Shown here piece after piece: positions 42,473 to 51,873 of a stretch of 64,000 nt of DNA. Source of the stretch: UTPRO1 sp031400185 (GTDB lineage Bacteria; Desulfobacterota; Binatia; UTPRO1). Where the stretch lies: assembly GCA_031400185.1 (NCBI GenBank), contig JANNPN010000255.1, forward strand, positions 15,985 through 79,984, read 5' to 3'. A program made the translations under genes and the position numbers. The stretch's first letter is position 1; every line of letters begins with the position of its first letter. The notes below the pieces were generated by a model, which ran no database searches, was not told where the DNA came from, and worked only from the letters and a program-made list of their open reading frames with translations.

Positions 42473-43473
42473 CCGAGCCCGCCCTCGCCATCAGCAGTCT
42501 CGAAGCGGTGGAGGACTTCACCGAGAAGCTCTCGACCACCTTCGACACCTGCTACACCTGGAGCTACGACACGTTTCGCACCGGCCTCCGCAATCTCTAC
42601 GACAAGGCCAAGCAGAACCAGTGGGACCAGGCGACGGCGCTCGATTGGTCGATCGACGTCGACCCCGAGGCGGAGAACCTCCCGGACATGAACAACCCGC
42701 TCTACGGGACGCGCCTCTGGGACAAGTTCACCGAGCGCGAGATCCGGAAGTTCCGCATGGAGCAGCTCTCGTGGAGCCTCTCGCAGTTCCTCCACGGCGA
42801 GCAGGGCGCGCTCCTCGCGACCGCGCAGATCGTCGACGCGGTGCCGTGGATCGAGGCCAAGTACTACGCCGCGACCCAGGTCATGGACGAGGCCCGTCAC
42901 GTCGAGACCTACGACCACTACCTCCGCGACAAGATCAAGAAAGAGTACCCGATCAACAAGCATCTGAAGACGCTACTCGACCAGATCCTCACCGACTCGC
43001 GCTGGGACATGAAGTATCTCGGCATGCAGATCATGGTGGAGGGGCTCGCCATGGCCGCCTTCGGCCTCATGGAGAAGTTCTCGAACGAGCCGCTCCTGAA
43101 GACGATGACCCAGTACATCATGCGCGACGAGTCGCGCCACGTCGCCTTCGGCGTGCTCTCGCTCGAGGGCGTCTACAAGGAGCTGAACGAGCGCGAGATG
43201 CGCGAGCGCGAGGAGTTCACCTACGAGGGCTGCCGCCTCATGCGTGATCGCCTCTACGCCGTCGAGGTGTGGCAGGAGATGGGCCTCCCGATCGACGAGA
43301 CCAAAGAGATCGTCATGAGCTCCGAGATCATGCGCGAGTTCCAGAAGATGCTGTTCTCGAAGGTGGTGCCGAACTGCAAGCGTCTCGGGCTCCTGACGCC
43401 GTGGCTCCGCGAGCGCTTCCACGAGCTCGACATCCTGAAGTTCGAGCACCTGGCGTCGAGCGTCGACGAGTAG
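42469..43473 (+). CDS. Diiron ferritin-like (R2/oxygenase-like) protein
   Basis: The 334-residue protein has a full carboxylate-bridged diiron set: Glu111 (HGEQGA), Glu141-x2-His144 (DEARHV), Glu191 (VEGLA) and Glu221-x2-His224 (DESRHV). The E, ExxH, E, ExxH order and length fit a ferritin-like oxygenase, desaturase or N-oxygenase rather than a bacterioferritin cage subunit. It would need O2 and a reductant such as the ferredoxin at 39797. The substrate is unknown. Its start overlaps the TetR stop, and AAGGAG precedes it. Confidence 0.88.
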   Translation: MTEPALAISSLEAVEDFTEKLSTTFDTCYTWSYDTFRTGLRNLYDKAKQNQWDQATALDWSIDVDPEAENLPDMNNPLYGTRLWDKFTEREIRKFRMEQLSWSLSQFLHGEQGALLATAQIVDAVPWIEAKYYAATQVMDEARHVETYDHYLRDKIKKEYPINKHLKTLLDQILTDSRWDMKYLGMQIMVEGLAMAAFGLMEKFSNEPLLKTMTQYIMRDESRHVAFGVLSLEGVYKELNEREMREREEFTYEGCRLMRDRLYAVEVWQEMGLPIDETKEIVMSSEIMREFQKMLFSKVVPNCKRLGLLTPWLRERFHELDILKFEHLASSVDE

Positions 43474-43649
43474 CGTTCAGCGGTAGGCCAGGATCGGTCA
43501 CGGCCACGGCAGTCATGCTGTGGTGGACGGGCGGCTCGAAGCGTTGGGCAGTCGCAGTCCTACTGTCCCAGGTTGGTGCAGCAATTCGTGCGCGTGCCCT
43601 GGAAGAGACGACACCTCGGTCGGTATGAAACGCCGATCGAGGTCTCGCC

Positions 43650-45371
43650 ATGTCCGACGTAGAAGAGTCCGAGCGGCAGAACATCGGCCAACCGTTCCAC
43701 GAGTTCAAAAAGACGCTGCCGCGCCTCAAGGTCAGGGTGCTCTGCCAGGACCCGCTCGTACGGAAGACCGACGGTTTGGGCGTCGTGGAGGTCACGCTCG
43801 ACGGCGAGCGCTATCTGGAGCAGGGACCTCGCACTGCGCGCGTCGAAGTGATCGATCACGACCTCGACGAGGGGACGACGCATCCCCCGGTGCAGGTGCG
43901 CAAGAACGGCACGGGATTCGCCGTCGGCGCGTTGCGCGAGGACCTGCGCTCCAACGTCCACTTCCACCAAGTGAACGTGTGGGCGATCGTCAACCGCACG
44001 CTCGCGTTGCTGGAGAAGCCGGAGCTGTTGGGGCGCCCGGTGCCGTGGGCGTCCGGGAACGGCCGGTTGGTGGTGATGCCGCATGCCGGCCGTGGCGCGA
44101 ACGCCTACTACGATCGCGAGAGCGGCGCCCTCCGCCTCCTCTATCTCGGGCAGGAGCAGGACAGGGTCTTCTCCTGCCTTTCCCACGACATCGTCACTCA
44201 CGAGCTCGGTCATGCGGTGCTCGACGGGCTGAAGCCGGGATACGACGAGGTGTCCTCGCCGGAGACCGCCGGGTTCCATGAGTACTTCGGTGACGCGCTG
44301 GCTCTCGCATCCGCGCTGACGTTCCGCGAGGTGCTCGTCAAGGCGGCGGGAAACATTCCACGCACGCTCGAAGCCGACTTTCTCGACCGCATCGGCGAGG
44401 AGTTCGGCGCCGCGGCGAGCCGCGGCGTACGCGCCTACGTGCGGCGATTCTCCAAGGTCTGCACGCTGACGCAGTTGACCAAAGGCGGGAACGTCAGTGC
44501 GCACGATCACTCGCAGGTGCTGAGCGGCGTGTTCTTCCAGTTCTTGAAGTTCCTCTACGAGCGGAAGCTCGCCAAGGCGCGTGAAGACGAGCAGGAAATT
44601 GACGGCGGCCACGCGGTGAAGGCACTGGTGAACGCGGCCAAGCAGGCGACCCGCACCATGCTGTGCGCGGTCGATTACTGTCCGCCGGTCGACGTGTCGT
44701 TCCTGCAGTACGCGCAAGCGGTGATCCGCGCCGAGCAGGTCGCGTTCCCGGAGGAGGGGCGCGGGATTCGCGCCGAGCTCGCGAGGCTGTTCAACGAGCG
44801 CGGTATCGGCGCCTGTCCGGCGGACCTGAATGCACCTCAGACCGTCCGCAACCGGGACTTGCACCCGTACGACGTCGACGTGCTGTCGGCCACGTCGGAA
44901 GCAGCCTACCGCTTCCTCGACGAGAACCGCTCGCCGCTGTGCATCCCACGGGAGGCCAACTTCCGAGTCGTTCGGCGTTACCGCACCCGCAAGAAGACGG
45001 CGAGTGGATTCTTTCCGCCGCGCGAGGTGGTGCTCGAGTTCGTGTGGAACGAGCAGATGACGCTCGAAGCCGACGCGGCCCGCTTCGGAACGCTCGCCGG
45101 CGCGCGCTATCCGGTTCCGTGCGGCGGCACCCTGGTGTTCGACGGCAACGGCAACGTTCTGCACTACGTGCTCAACGGGTCCGCCGACGATCGGGAAAGT
45201 CGCCAAAGGCGCCTGGCCGCGTACCTCGAGACGTTGGTGAAGCGGGGCCTCATCGGCCTCGCGGGGCAAGCGAAGCCCATCGAGGCCCTGCGCGACGGCG
45301 ATCAGATCCATTTGAAGCGCACTTCGAACCTGCGTCACTACGACCGTGATCGAGAGGAGACCGATGGCTGA
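43650..45371 (+). CDS. HExxH metallopeptidase (gluzincin-like), no signal peptide
   Basis: The 573-residue protein has the zinc motif HELGH (His184, Glu185, His188) and a downstream FHEYFGDALALA with Glu211 and Asp215, the arrangement of M4/M36-type gluzincins where ExxxD supplies the third ligand. The gap from His188 to Glu211 is 23 residues, slightly longer than in thermolysin. There is no signal peptide or prepro-region, so it is probably cytoplasmic or delivered by another route. The C-terminal 200 residues are mixed alpha/beta and unfamiliar. It overlaps the next gene by eight bases. Confidence 0.78.
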   Translation: MSDVEESERQNIGQPFHEFKKTLPRLKVRVLCQDPLVRKTDGLGVVEVTLDGERYLEQGPRTARVEVIDHDLDEGTTHPPVQVRKNGTGFAVGALREDLRSNVHFHQVNVWAIVNRTLALLEKPELLGRPVPWASGNGRLVVMPHAGRGANAYYDRESGALRLLYLGQEQDRVFSCLSHDIVTHELGHAVLDGLKPGYDEVSSPETAGFHEYFGDALALASALTFREVLVKAAGNIPRTLEADFLDRIGEEFGAAASRGVRAYVRRFSKVCTLTQLTKGGNVSAHDHSQVLSGVFFQFLKFLYERKLAKAREDEQEIDGGHAVKALVNAAKQATRTMLCAVDYCPPVDVSFLQYAQAVIRAEQVAFPEEGRGIRAELARLFNERGIGACPADLNAPQTVRNRDLHPYDVDVLSATSEAAYRFLDENRSPLCIPREANFRVVRRYRTRKKTASGFFPPREVVLEFVWNEQMTLEADAARFGTLAGARYPVPCGGTLVFDGNGNVLHYVLNGSADDRESRQRRLAAYLETLVKRGLIGLAGQAKPIEALRDGDQIHLKRTSNLRHYDRDREETDG

Positions 45372-46593
45372 CGATCGACTGAACGACTTCGCGGCGGCTC
45401 GCGGGCCGCAGCAGATCGCCGACAGCAAGCCGCTCAACTCCGGGGAGCATGTGTGGGTCGGAGACGACGGTGCCACGGCGGCCTGCGAGGATCTCGACGT
45501 CGACCGCCAGCTCCTGGCGTCGATCCACCGCCTGGACCGCAACGTCCGCCTTTCCTACGGAGAGATCGTCGCGCTCTCCGGCGACTTCTACGCCACGCCG
45601 GAGGAGCTCTTCGAGGAACGCTCCGGCGCATTCTCCTGGATCTACGAGGGCAAGGACATCTCCGACCTTCAGGAGATGTTCCAGGTGGAGGTCGACTGGA
45701 TTCGCAACGACAAAGGCAAGAACGCCACGAACTACCCCGACCAGAACCTCCGCATGTGGTGGAACTCCAAGGGGTACCTCGAGCTGGCGCTCGCGAACGA
45801 CGACCACTTCGGCTGGCACAACATGAAGGCCTACGTGAAGTACCACGGCGAGGCGCTCGCGCTCGCCGAAGCCGCCGCGGGAGAGGACGACACGTTTCGC
45901 CGCGCCCTCTGCACCAATGCGTTTGCCGACCACTTCCTGACCGACGGTTTCGCCGCGGGGCACGTGCGCGTGCCGCGCCGCGAGATCCGCGCATGGGCGA
46001 AAGGCGCCGGCTACTCCGAGAAGCTCGCCGGTGCCCTGTCGAAGCTCCTCCACGACCAGGACGGCCACGTCGTGAGCCTACACAGCGGGGGAGAAAAGGG
46101 CCGCGCGGAGACGGACGGATTGGCGGTTCGGAACGCGCAGGGTGACAAATGGTTCACGCGTTGCGACGGACAGCTCTTTCTGCCCCCGGAGGCGGACCAA
46201 ACTCCCGCCGTCCAACTGCCGATCCGAGCCGTGGCGGCGTCGGTCGGCGAGCTCCTCGTCGCGTGGCAGCAGAAAGAGCTGCCGCCGGCGCACTATGCCG
46301 CGACGGCGCTCGTGGCGGCGCCCGACCCGAAGGGCCCGACACTCATCCAGAAGTTTGCGACCGACGTCTCCGACGGTCGCGTGCAGCAGCTCCTCGACAG
46401 CGTCGGCTGGTACACCAGCATCCCGTGGATCGGCCCGGGCCTCAAAGCCGGTAACCTGCGAGAGTTTTTGGGGGTGCTCCCGGATCTGATGGGGAAGTTT
46501 CGCGCGAGCATCGCCGCCGACCTGGCGGACCAACCGCAACTCAAGCACCGCCTCGCCGCCGGCTACGTAGACGCGTATCGGAACGTCGCCTGA
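45364..46593 (+). CDS. Phospholipase C/S1-P1 nuclease-fold-like protein
   Basis: The 409-residue protein has HFLTDGFAAGH, with His190, Asp194 and His200 in the H-x3-D-x5-H spacing of the zinc ligands of B. cereus phospholipase C (118, 122, 128) and of S1/P1 nucleases. Upstream His residues (WHNMKAYVKYH, residues 151-161, and H29) may complete the trinuclear site. The N-terminus is not signal-like. Substrate choice, lipid or nucleic acid, cannot be told from sequence. Its ATG at 45364 lies inside the metallopeptidase gene, indicating coupled expression. Confidence 0.72.
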   Translation: MADDRLNDFAAARGPQQIADSKPLNSGEHVWVGDDGATAACEDLDVDRQLLASIHRLDRNVRLSYGEIVALSGDFYATPEELFEERSGAFSWIYEGKDISDLQEMFQVEVDWIRNDKGKNATNYPDQNLRMWWNSKGYLELALANDDHFGWHNMKAYVKYHGEALALAEAAAGEDDTFRRALCTNAFADHFLTDGFAAGHVRVPRREIRAWAKGAGYSEKLAGALSKLLHDQDGHVVSLHSGGEKGRAETDGLAVRNAQGDKWFTRCDGQLFLPPEADQTPAVQLPIRAVAASVGELLVAWQQKELPPAHYAATALVAAPDPKGPTLIQKFATDVSDGRVQQLLDSVGWYTSIPWIGPGLKAGNLREFLGVLPDLMGKFRASIAADLADQPQLKHRLAAGYVDAYRNVA

Positions 46594-46797
46594 CGATTCT
46601 GGCGCCGCCAGTACCGCGACGCGGTGACGACGTTCGTGCACTTCACGTTGGCCTTCGCCCCGCGCTCGGAGCAGCCGCGGGTCGTCGTCGAGGACGTCGT
46701 CGACGACCTCATTGCCGAGCGCTCGCCGACCTTTCGACGGGAGCGACGGCACCTTTCGCGGGACGCGCACGAGCACCCGCGCATGCTCGTGACGTCG

Positions 46798-47544
46798 TCA
46801 CCCACTGCGCCGGCAGACGATCAGGATCTCCTCGGCGCGCTCGAGGTCGACGAGCCCCCGCGTCAGCTGGAGCTTCCGCTCGAAACGGACCGCGAGCGGC
46901 ATGATAACGTTGTTGTACCACCAGATCGCTTTTCCGCGCTGGTGGACGAGGTACCACATCCCGAGGTCGACGAGACGGGACGACTTCGGCTGCATCGAGT
47001 GCTCCGCCGTCTGCTCGACGGTGAGCCCGTGGCGCGCGAGGATCGCCAACAAGCGCTCGGGCTCGTAGCGGCGGCGGTGGCCGACGAGGTCGTCGAGCGT
47101 CGTCCAACGCGCGGCGTGGAGCGGGATCGAGAGCAGGAACGTCGCGCCCGGCGCCGAAACGCGCACGAGCTCGGCGAACGCGCGGTCGTCGTCGTCGACG
47201 TGCTCGACGATGTCGAGCGCGCACACCAGGTCGAACGACGCGTCCGCGAAGGGGAGGGCGGTGATCGAGCCGCGCGCCGTGACGCCGCCGGACGCGCGAA
47301 GGCTCCGCATCGCGGGCGTGCTGATGTCGACGAAGCGCGTCCCGGCGATCGGCAAGCGCGGCCGCAGCCCGGGCGCGACCTCGAGCCGGCGCGGTGCGGT
47401 CGCGGCGAGCGCGCGGACGAGCGGCCAGGTGTTGAAGCGTTCCGGGCCGATCAGCCGCGACTCGCGCCATAGGTCGTCGAAGAACGTCTGATTGATGGCG
47501 CGGAGTTCGTCCTCCGTCCGGTCGCGCGGCTGCGGTCCACTCAT
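46798..47544 (-). CDS. Class I SAM methyltransferase
   Basis: The 248-residue protein has a loosely conserved motif I (RLEVAPGLRPRLPIAGTRFVDIS) and a clear motif IV region FDLVCALDIVEHVDDDDRAF, followed by PGATFLLSIPLH. A C-terminal amphipathic segment (WYLVHQRGKAIWWYNNVIMP) suggests membrane contact. Its acceptor is unknown. ATG 47544 was chosen as the natural start; upstream frame extension is low-quality. It is divergent from the FG-GAP gene, with 91 bases between the starts. Confidence 0.8.
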   Translation of the reverse strand: MSGPQPRDRTEDELRAINQTFFDDLWRESRLIGPERFNTWPLVRALAATAPRRLEVAPGLRPRLPIAGTRFVDISTPAMRSLRASGGVTARGSITALPFADASFDLVCALDIVEHVDDDDRAFAELVRVSAPGATFLLSIPLHAARWTTLDDLVGHRRRYEPERLLAILARHGLTVEQTAEHSMQPKSSRLVDLGMWYLVHQRGKAIWWYNNVIMPLAVRFERKLQLTRGLVDLERAEEILIVCRRSG

Positions 47545-47635
47545 GCGAACGGGACTTTTGCTGTTGTCGCGCCCGAGGTCCAGTCCGCATCGACTGGTGG
47601 GCTGCGGTCGAGCCGCCGTGCTAGGACGCCACTCG

Positions 47636-48799
47636 ATGGGCTCGTCGCTTCGGATCGCGCTCGCCGTCCTCGGGATGATCGCCGCGGCCGCGTTCGCCGG
47701 TGCGGCGGCTCCGCCTCCCTCCGTCGTCTTCACGGAGCATGTGATCTCGGACGACTACACGTACGCCTACGGCCTCGGCGCCGCGGACCTCGACGGCGAC
47801 GGCGACCTCACGAGCGCCGACACGACCGGGCATCGCGTACTGTGGTTCGAGAACGGCGGAAGCGGCGATTTCACCCGCCATCTGGTGCGCGACATGGGCG
47901 ACGGCTGGCCCGAGCGCCACGCGGTCGTCGACCTCGACCACAACGGCACCCCGGACGTCGTGACCGTCGACCATTTCAACTGGTCGATCGTCTGGTTCGA
48001 GAACGATGGCACGCCGGCCGGCGGCGAGTGGGCCGCACACACCGTCTCGAGCGACATGCCGCACGCCTACGACGTCGACGTGACCGACATCGACGGCGAC
48101 GGCGACCTCGACGTGTTCGCGTCGGCATACGTCGGCAACCGCTTCGCGTGGTTCGAGAACCCGGGCGACCCATTGCTATCCGAATGGACGAAGCACGAAA
48201 TCGCGGTCGGCGAGGAGACGCGCACCGTGCGCGCTGCCGACTTCGACGGCGACGGCGACGCCGATCTCCTCGGCGGCATCGTCGGCGAGGGCCTCTATTG
48301 GTACGAGAACCTCGGGCCGCCCGCGCTCGAGTGGCCGCGCCATACGATCCGCAAGGGCGGCGGACCGCAACACGGGGAGCCCGTCGATTTCGACGGGGAC
48401 GGCGACCTCGACGTCGTGATGGCCGCGTACCGCAGCAACGGCTACCCGAAGTGGCCGGGCGAGATCGCCTGGTACGAGAACCGTCCCGGCAAGAAGTTCC
48501 GGAAGCACCGCATCGCCGGCAAGTTCCTCGGCGCGTTCGAGGCCGCGGCGGGAGACCTCGACGGCGACGGCGACCTCGACGTGGTCGCGACGGCGTGGGG
48601 CGCCGGCAACGTCGCGTGGTGGGAAAACCTGGGTGACGAGCGGCGCTGGCGCCTGCGCGAGCTCCACCCCGGATTCATCCGCGGCAACTCGGTGCTCGTG
48701 CGCGACCTCGACGGCGACGGCCGGCTCGACCTCGTCGCGTGCGGCGAGATCGGCAACAACACGCTCCGCTGGTGGCGCAACGAGGGGCCCCCGAGCTGA
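47636..48799 (+). CDS. Exported FG-GAP/VCBS repeat protein
   Basis: The 387-residue protein has a signal peptide (IALAVLGMIAAAAFAGAAA) and about seven repeats that each carry the calcium-binding loop DxDGDGDxD (for example AADLDGDGDL, TDIDGDGDLD, ADFDGDGDAD, GDLDGDGDLD, RDLDGDGRLD), with WFEN motifs between. This is a seven-bladed integrin-like beta-propeller secreted or held at the surface. The role may be adhesion or binding; no enzyme domain is present. It is convergent with the next gene. Confidence 0.88.
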   Translation: MGSSLRIALAVLGMIAAAAFAGAAAPPPSVVFTEHVISDDYTYAYGLGAADLDGDGDLTSADTTGHRVLWFENGGSGDFTRHLVRDMGDGWPERHAVVDLDHNGTPDVVTVDHFNWSIVWFENDGTPAGGEWAAHTVSSDMPHAYDVDVTDIDGDGDLDVFASAYVGNRFAWFENPGDPLLSEWTKHEIAVGEETRTVRAADFDGDGDADLLGGIVGEGLYWYENLGPPALEWPRHTIRKGGGPQHGEPVDFDGDGDLDVVMAAYRSNGYPKWPGEIAWYENRPGKKFRKHRIAGKFLGAFEAAAGDLDGDGDLDVVATAWGAGNVAWWENLGDERRWRLRELHPGFIRGNSVLVRDLDGDGRLDLVACGEIGNNTLRWWRNEGPPS

Positions 48800-48818
48800 G
48801 GCGTCGGCTCCGAGGCGC

Positions 48819-50354
48819 TTACTGTCCGACCGCGAACAGCGTCCGGTCGTTGATCGCGTACACCTTGCCGTCCGGACCGAGGATCGTCGCGGTGTAGGCC
48901 TCGCCGATGCCGGTGGTGAGCGTGATGCTCTCGTTCAGCGTGTTGGTGGCGAGATCCCAGCGGTAGAGCTTGCCGTCGGCGTTGTTGGCGAAGGCGGCAC
49001 CGGTCACGGGGTCGATGACGGTCGTGTTGGTGCACCATTCGCGGCGCGCGTTCGGATTGCCCGGGAAGTCCCAGTCGGGGGTCGGGCCGACGACGGTCAG
49101 GATCTCCTTCATGACCGCTATCCCGGAGACGGGATCGGTCATGCTGTCGGTCGGGTCGAGGACGGCGAGCTTGTTGGCGCCCGTACCGCCGACGCCGGCG
49201 TAGTCGTTGTACTTGGTCATCACGAGGTAGTCCGACAGACCGAGATACGAAGGCACGAGGCGCGCCGGCACGATCGACGCGGTGTCGTCCCATCCGAATG
49301 CCCCGGGCGGGCCGACCGGCACGAGATTGCGGTCGAAGTGCAGGAGCCAGCCGCGCGCATGGTTCGAGGGGAACGGGTTCTCGAGCACGCCGAAGTAGAC
49401 GTCGCCGTCGGGGCCGATCGTCGGCGACGCGGTGCTGTTGTCGTTCAGGAAGGCGTCGTTCGCGGGCACCTTCGGGTCCTTCACGCGGACCGACGCACGG
49501 GTCGCGAGCGTCTTCGCGTCGAGCGCCAACAGATACCCGACGCCGAATCCCCAGCCGCCGGAGTCGTTCACCGCGACGTACACGGTCTTGCCGTCGCGCG
49601 TGACCGCGGGGGCGCTGCCGTGCGGCACCTTCGTCATCGAGGGATCGCCGCTCGCGGCCGCCGCCGACACCCACGTCCCGACTCCGCGGTTCGTGACCTT
49701 GGCGATGCCGCCCTGGAGCGCGCTCGGATTCGCCCCCGTCACCTGGAAGCCGAACCAGACGTTGCCGCGCTTGTCGACGGTGAGCGGCGTGTTGATGAAC
49801 ACCTTGCTGTCGTACGCTGTCGGGTTCGCGGCGTAGTCGTCGTCGCCGTAGAACGCGACGCGGTCGATCTTCTGATTCGTGGTCGCGTCGATGCGGGTCC
49901 GCGTCTCCAACGTGCCGCCGGCGGCGGGGATCCAGAGCTTGTTCCGGCCGAGCGCGGGCGCGAAGCTCGGCGTCCAGTCGTGCGGCGGCAGGATGTAGTC
50001 GGACGCGTGGGTCCACAGCAGCGCACCGTCGACCCCGCTCCGGCCCTCGACCTGGAAGCCGCCGGTCGCCCCCGTCTTCACCGGCACGACGATCGTGTTC
50101 TTCCGGGTCGCGAGCGGCGACCCGTAGTGGATGAGGAGGAACGTGCCGACGTACTGCGGCATGAGGTCGACCGGCGTCTGCCAGTGGATCTGCTGCAATG
50201 GCTGCGTCGCGACGTCGCCAACGGCGTCGTGCTGAGGACTGCGGCCGTGACCGGCCCAGACGTAGCGTTTGCTTTGCGCGAAAGCCGTGGTCGCGTGCAG
50301 GGAGCACGCGAGCAGCGTCGCGGCGGCGAGAGATCGAACGAGCGCGGGCGACAT
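48819..50354 (-). CDS. Exported beta-propeller protein (PQQ/quinoprotein-like)
   Basis: The 511-residue protein has a signal peptide (SLAAATLLACSLHATTAFA) and repeated blade-like segments with AxDxxTxxxxW or similar endings (LLALDAKTLATR, KLYRWDLATNTLNESI, KVYAINDRTLFAVG), so a beta-propeller. The regular PQQ-binding tryptophan motifs are not complete, so cofactor binding is uncertain. It is probably periplasmic. It is convergent with the FG-GAP gene, 19 bases away. Confidence 0.8.
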   Translation of the reverse strand: MSPALVRSLAAATLLACSLHATTAFAQSKRYVWAGHGRSPQHDAVGDVATQPLQQIHWQTPVDLMPQYVGTFLLIHYGSPLATRKNTIVVPVKTGATGGFQVEGRSGVDGALLWTHASDYILPPHDWTPSFAPALGRNKLWIPAAGGTLETRTRIDATTNQKIDRVAFYGDDDYAANPTAYDSKVFINTPLTVDKRGNVWFGFQVTGANPSALQGGIAKVTNRGVGTWVSAAAASGDPSMTKVPHGSAPAVTRDGKTVYVAVNDSGGWGFGVGYLLALDAKTLATRASVRVKDPKVPANDAFLNDNSTASPTIGPDGDVYFGVLENPFPSNHARGWLLHFDRNLVPVGPPGAFGWDDTASIVPARLVPSYLGLSDYLVMTKYNDYAGVGGTGANKLAVLDPTDSMTDPVSGIAVMKEILTVVGPTPDWDFPGNPNARREWCTNTTVIDPVTGAAFANNADGKLYRWDLATNTLNESITLTTGIGEAYTATILGPDGKVYAINDRTLFAVGQ

Positions 50355-50408
50355 CGTTCCCGGCTAAGCACATCGGCTCACTCACAGGCGAGCCGGTTCT
50401 GCGTGCCG

Positions 50409-51656
50409 CTAGCCGATGACCCCGTTGGTCGCGAGCTTGGTGATCTCCTCGTCGCTCACGCCGAGCTCGGTCAGCACTTCGAACGTGTGCGCCCCCGCCT
50501 CCGGGGCGCCGCCGCGCGGGCCGATGTCGGCGCCGGCGATCTGGAACGGGGTGCCGATGGTCTCGAAGCGGCCGTAGGTCGGGTGGTCGATGGTAGTGAT
50601 CCAGCCCATCTCGCGGGCCTGCGGGTCCGCCATGACGTCCGGGAGCGTCGCGACCGGCGCCCAGATGAGCCCCTGCGCGTCGAGCTTCGTGGCCCACGCC
50701 GCGCGCGGCTCGGTCGCGAACGCGGCAGCAATCGCCGGGGTGAGCGTCCCCGTCTCGTCGCGGCGTTTCGCGAGTGAGTCGTAGCGCGGATCCGCCGCCC
50801 ACTCGGGCTTGCCGATCGCCGCGCAGAAGCGCGACCAGTACGGATCGGGTTGCGGCATCACGAGCAGCACCCACTCGCCGTCGCCGCACTGATACGAGTT
50901 CCAGATCGGGTTCGCGGGGCGCGTGCGGTCGTGGCGGCGCGGCTGCTCCTGCGCGACGAGCGCGGCCTGGAAGTCGGTCGCGAGCGTGTACATGCCGGTG
51001 CCCTGCAGCGTCACCTCGACGTACTGCGCGTCGCCGGTCTGGTCGCGCACCCGCAGCGCCGCGAGCACCGCAGCGAGGATGTTGAGCGCGGTCGTGTGAT
51101 CGCCCTGGCCGGCGCGACAGAGCGGCGGCGGCGACGGCGGCTCGCCGAGGAGCCCCATGATCCCCGAGCGCGCCCAGAACGCCGCGTAGTCGAAGCCCGG
51201 CCGACTCTGATCCGGCCCGCGCCGCCCGTAGCCGCTGAACGCCGTATAGATGATGCGCGGGCTCACCGCGCGGACGTCCTCCCACGTGAGCCCGTAGCGA
51301 ACGCAGCGCGGCTGGATGAGGTTGGTGAGGAAGACGTCGACCTGCCCCGCGAGCTTGCGGACGAGCGCGGGCCCACCCGGCCGGTCGAGCGCCACCGTCA
51401 CCGAGCGCTTGCCGCGGTTGTCGCACTCGAAGGCATAGTTGTGCTCGAAGGGCGTCGAGTAGCCCATCGACGTCATGCGGTAGCCGCGAAAGACGTCGCC
51501 CTCGGGCGGCTCGACCTTCACGACGTCAGCCCCGAGATCGGCCATGAGCGCGCCGGCCGCGGGCGCGGCGAGCCAGTTGGCGACCTCGAGCACGCGGATG
51601 CCGGCGAGGGGAGCGATTCGATTGCCGGGCGCGGGTGACTTCGTCGGGACAGTCAT
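50409..51656 (-). CDS. CaiB/BaiF (class III) CoA-transferase
   Basis: The 415-residue protein has the family N-terminus IAPLAGIRVLEVANWLAAPAAGALMADLGADVVKVEPPEGD, the catalytic-region Asp in RPGFDYAAFWARSGIMGL, and the C-terminal FETIGTPFQIAG. Class III enzymes move CoA between carboxylic acids through a covalent aspartyl anhydride. The acid is unknown; carnitine-, formyl- or bile-acid-like substrates are typical. It stands alone on the minus strand, which fits one transferase of a broader acyl-CoA degradation network. The ATG at 51656 begins the conserved part. Confidence 0.9.
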   Translation of the reverse strand: MTVPTKSPAPGNRIAPLAGIRVLEVANWLAAPAAGALMADLGADVVKVEPPEGDVFRGYRMTSMGYSTPFEHNYAFECDNRGKRSVTVALDRPGGPALVRKLAGQVDVFLTNLIQPRCVRYGLTWEDVRAVSPRIIYTAFSGYGRRGPDQSRPGFDYAAFWARSGIMGLLGEPPSPPPLCRAGQGDHTTALNILAAVLAALRVRDQTGDAQYVEVTLQGTGMYTLATDFQAALVAQEQPRRHDRTRPANPIWNSYQCGDGEWVLLVMPQPDPYWSRFCAAIGKPEWAADPRYDSLAKRRDETGTLTPAIAAAFATEPRAAWATKLDAQGLIWAPVATLPDVMADPQAREMGWITTIDHPTYGRFETIGTPFQIAGADIGPRGGAPEAGAHTFEVLTELGVSDEEITKLATNGVIG

Positions 51657-51873
51657 CGCGCTGGCATACGCGGCGGCGAAGCACAGCGTCAAGTTCGACT
51701 CGCTCCTTGCGGGCACGCGAACAAACCGCGGTTGATAGGAATTTCTAGGCGAAGCCCGGTCAGTTCACGGCGTCGGCGGCAGGCAGACGGAATACGATTG
51801 ACGGCGGACGATAGAACCACTCCGCCGGTGCCGACACGCGAAATCCGCGAACGTTGGGTGACCGCCATCGGGG

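Noticed and set aside
43500..43640. Hairpins around 43530 as terminator of the diiron gene
   Set aside because: The stem has mismatches and is short, so it is not better than chance in this GC range.
46594..46797. Possible small gene or fragment between the phospholipase-like gene and the methyltransferase
   Set aside because: The frames contain repeated Val/Asp/Glu triplets and no recognisable motif, and there is no ribosome-binding site.
48442..51426. 994-residue open frame on the minus strand spanning the propeller and CoA-transferase genes
   Set aside because: It lies in a different frame from both real genes and its protein is Arg/Ala-rich without motifs.
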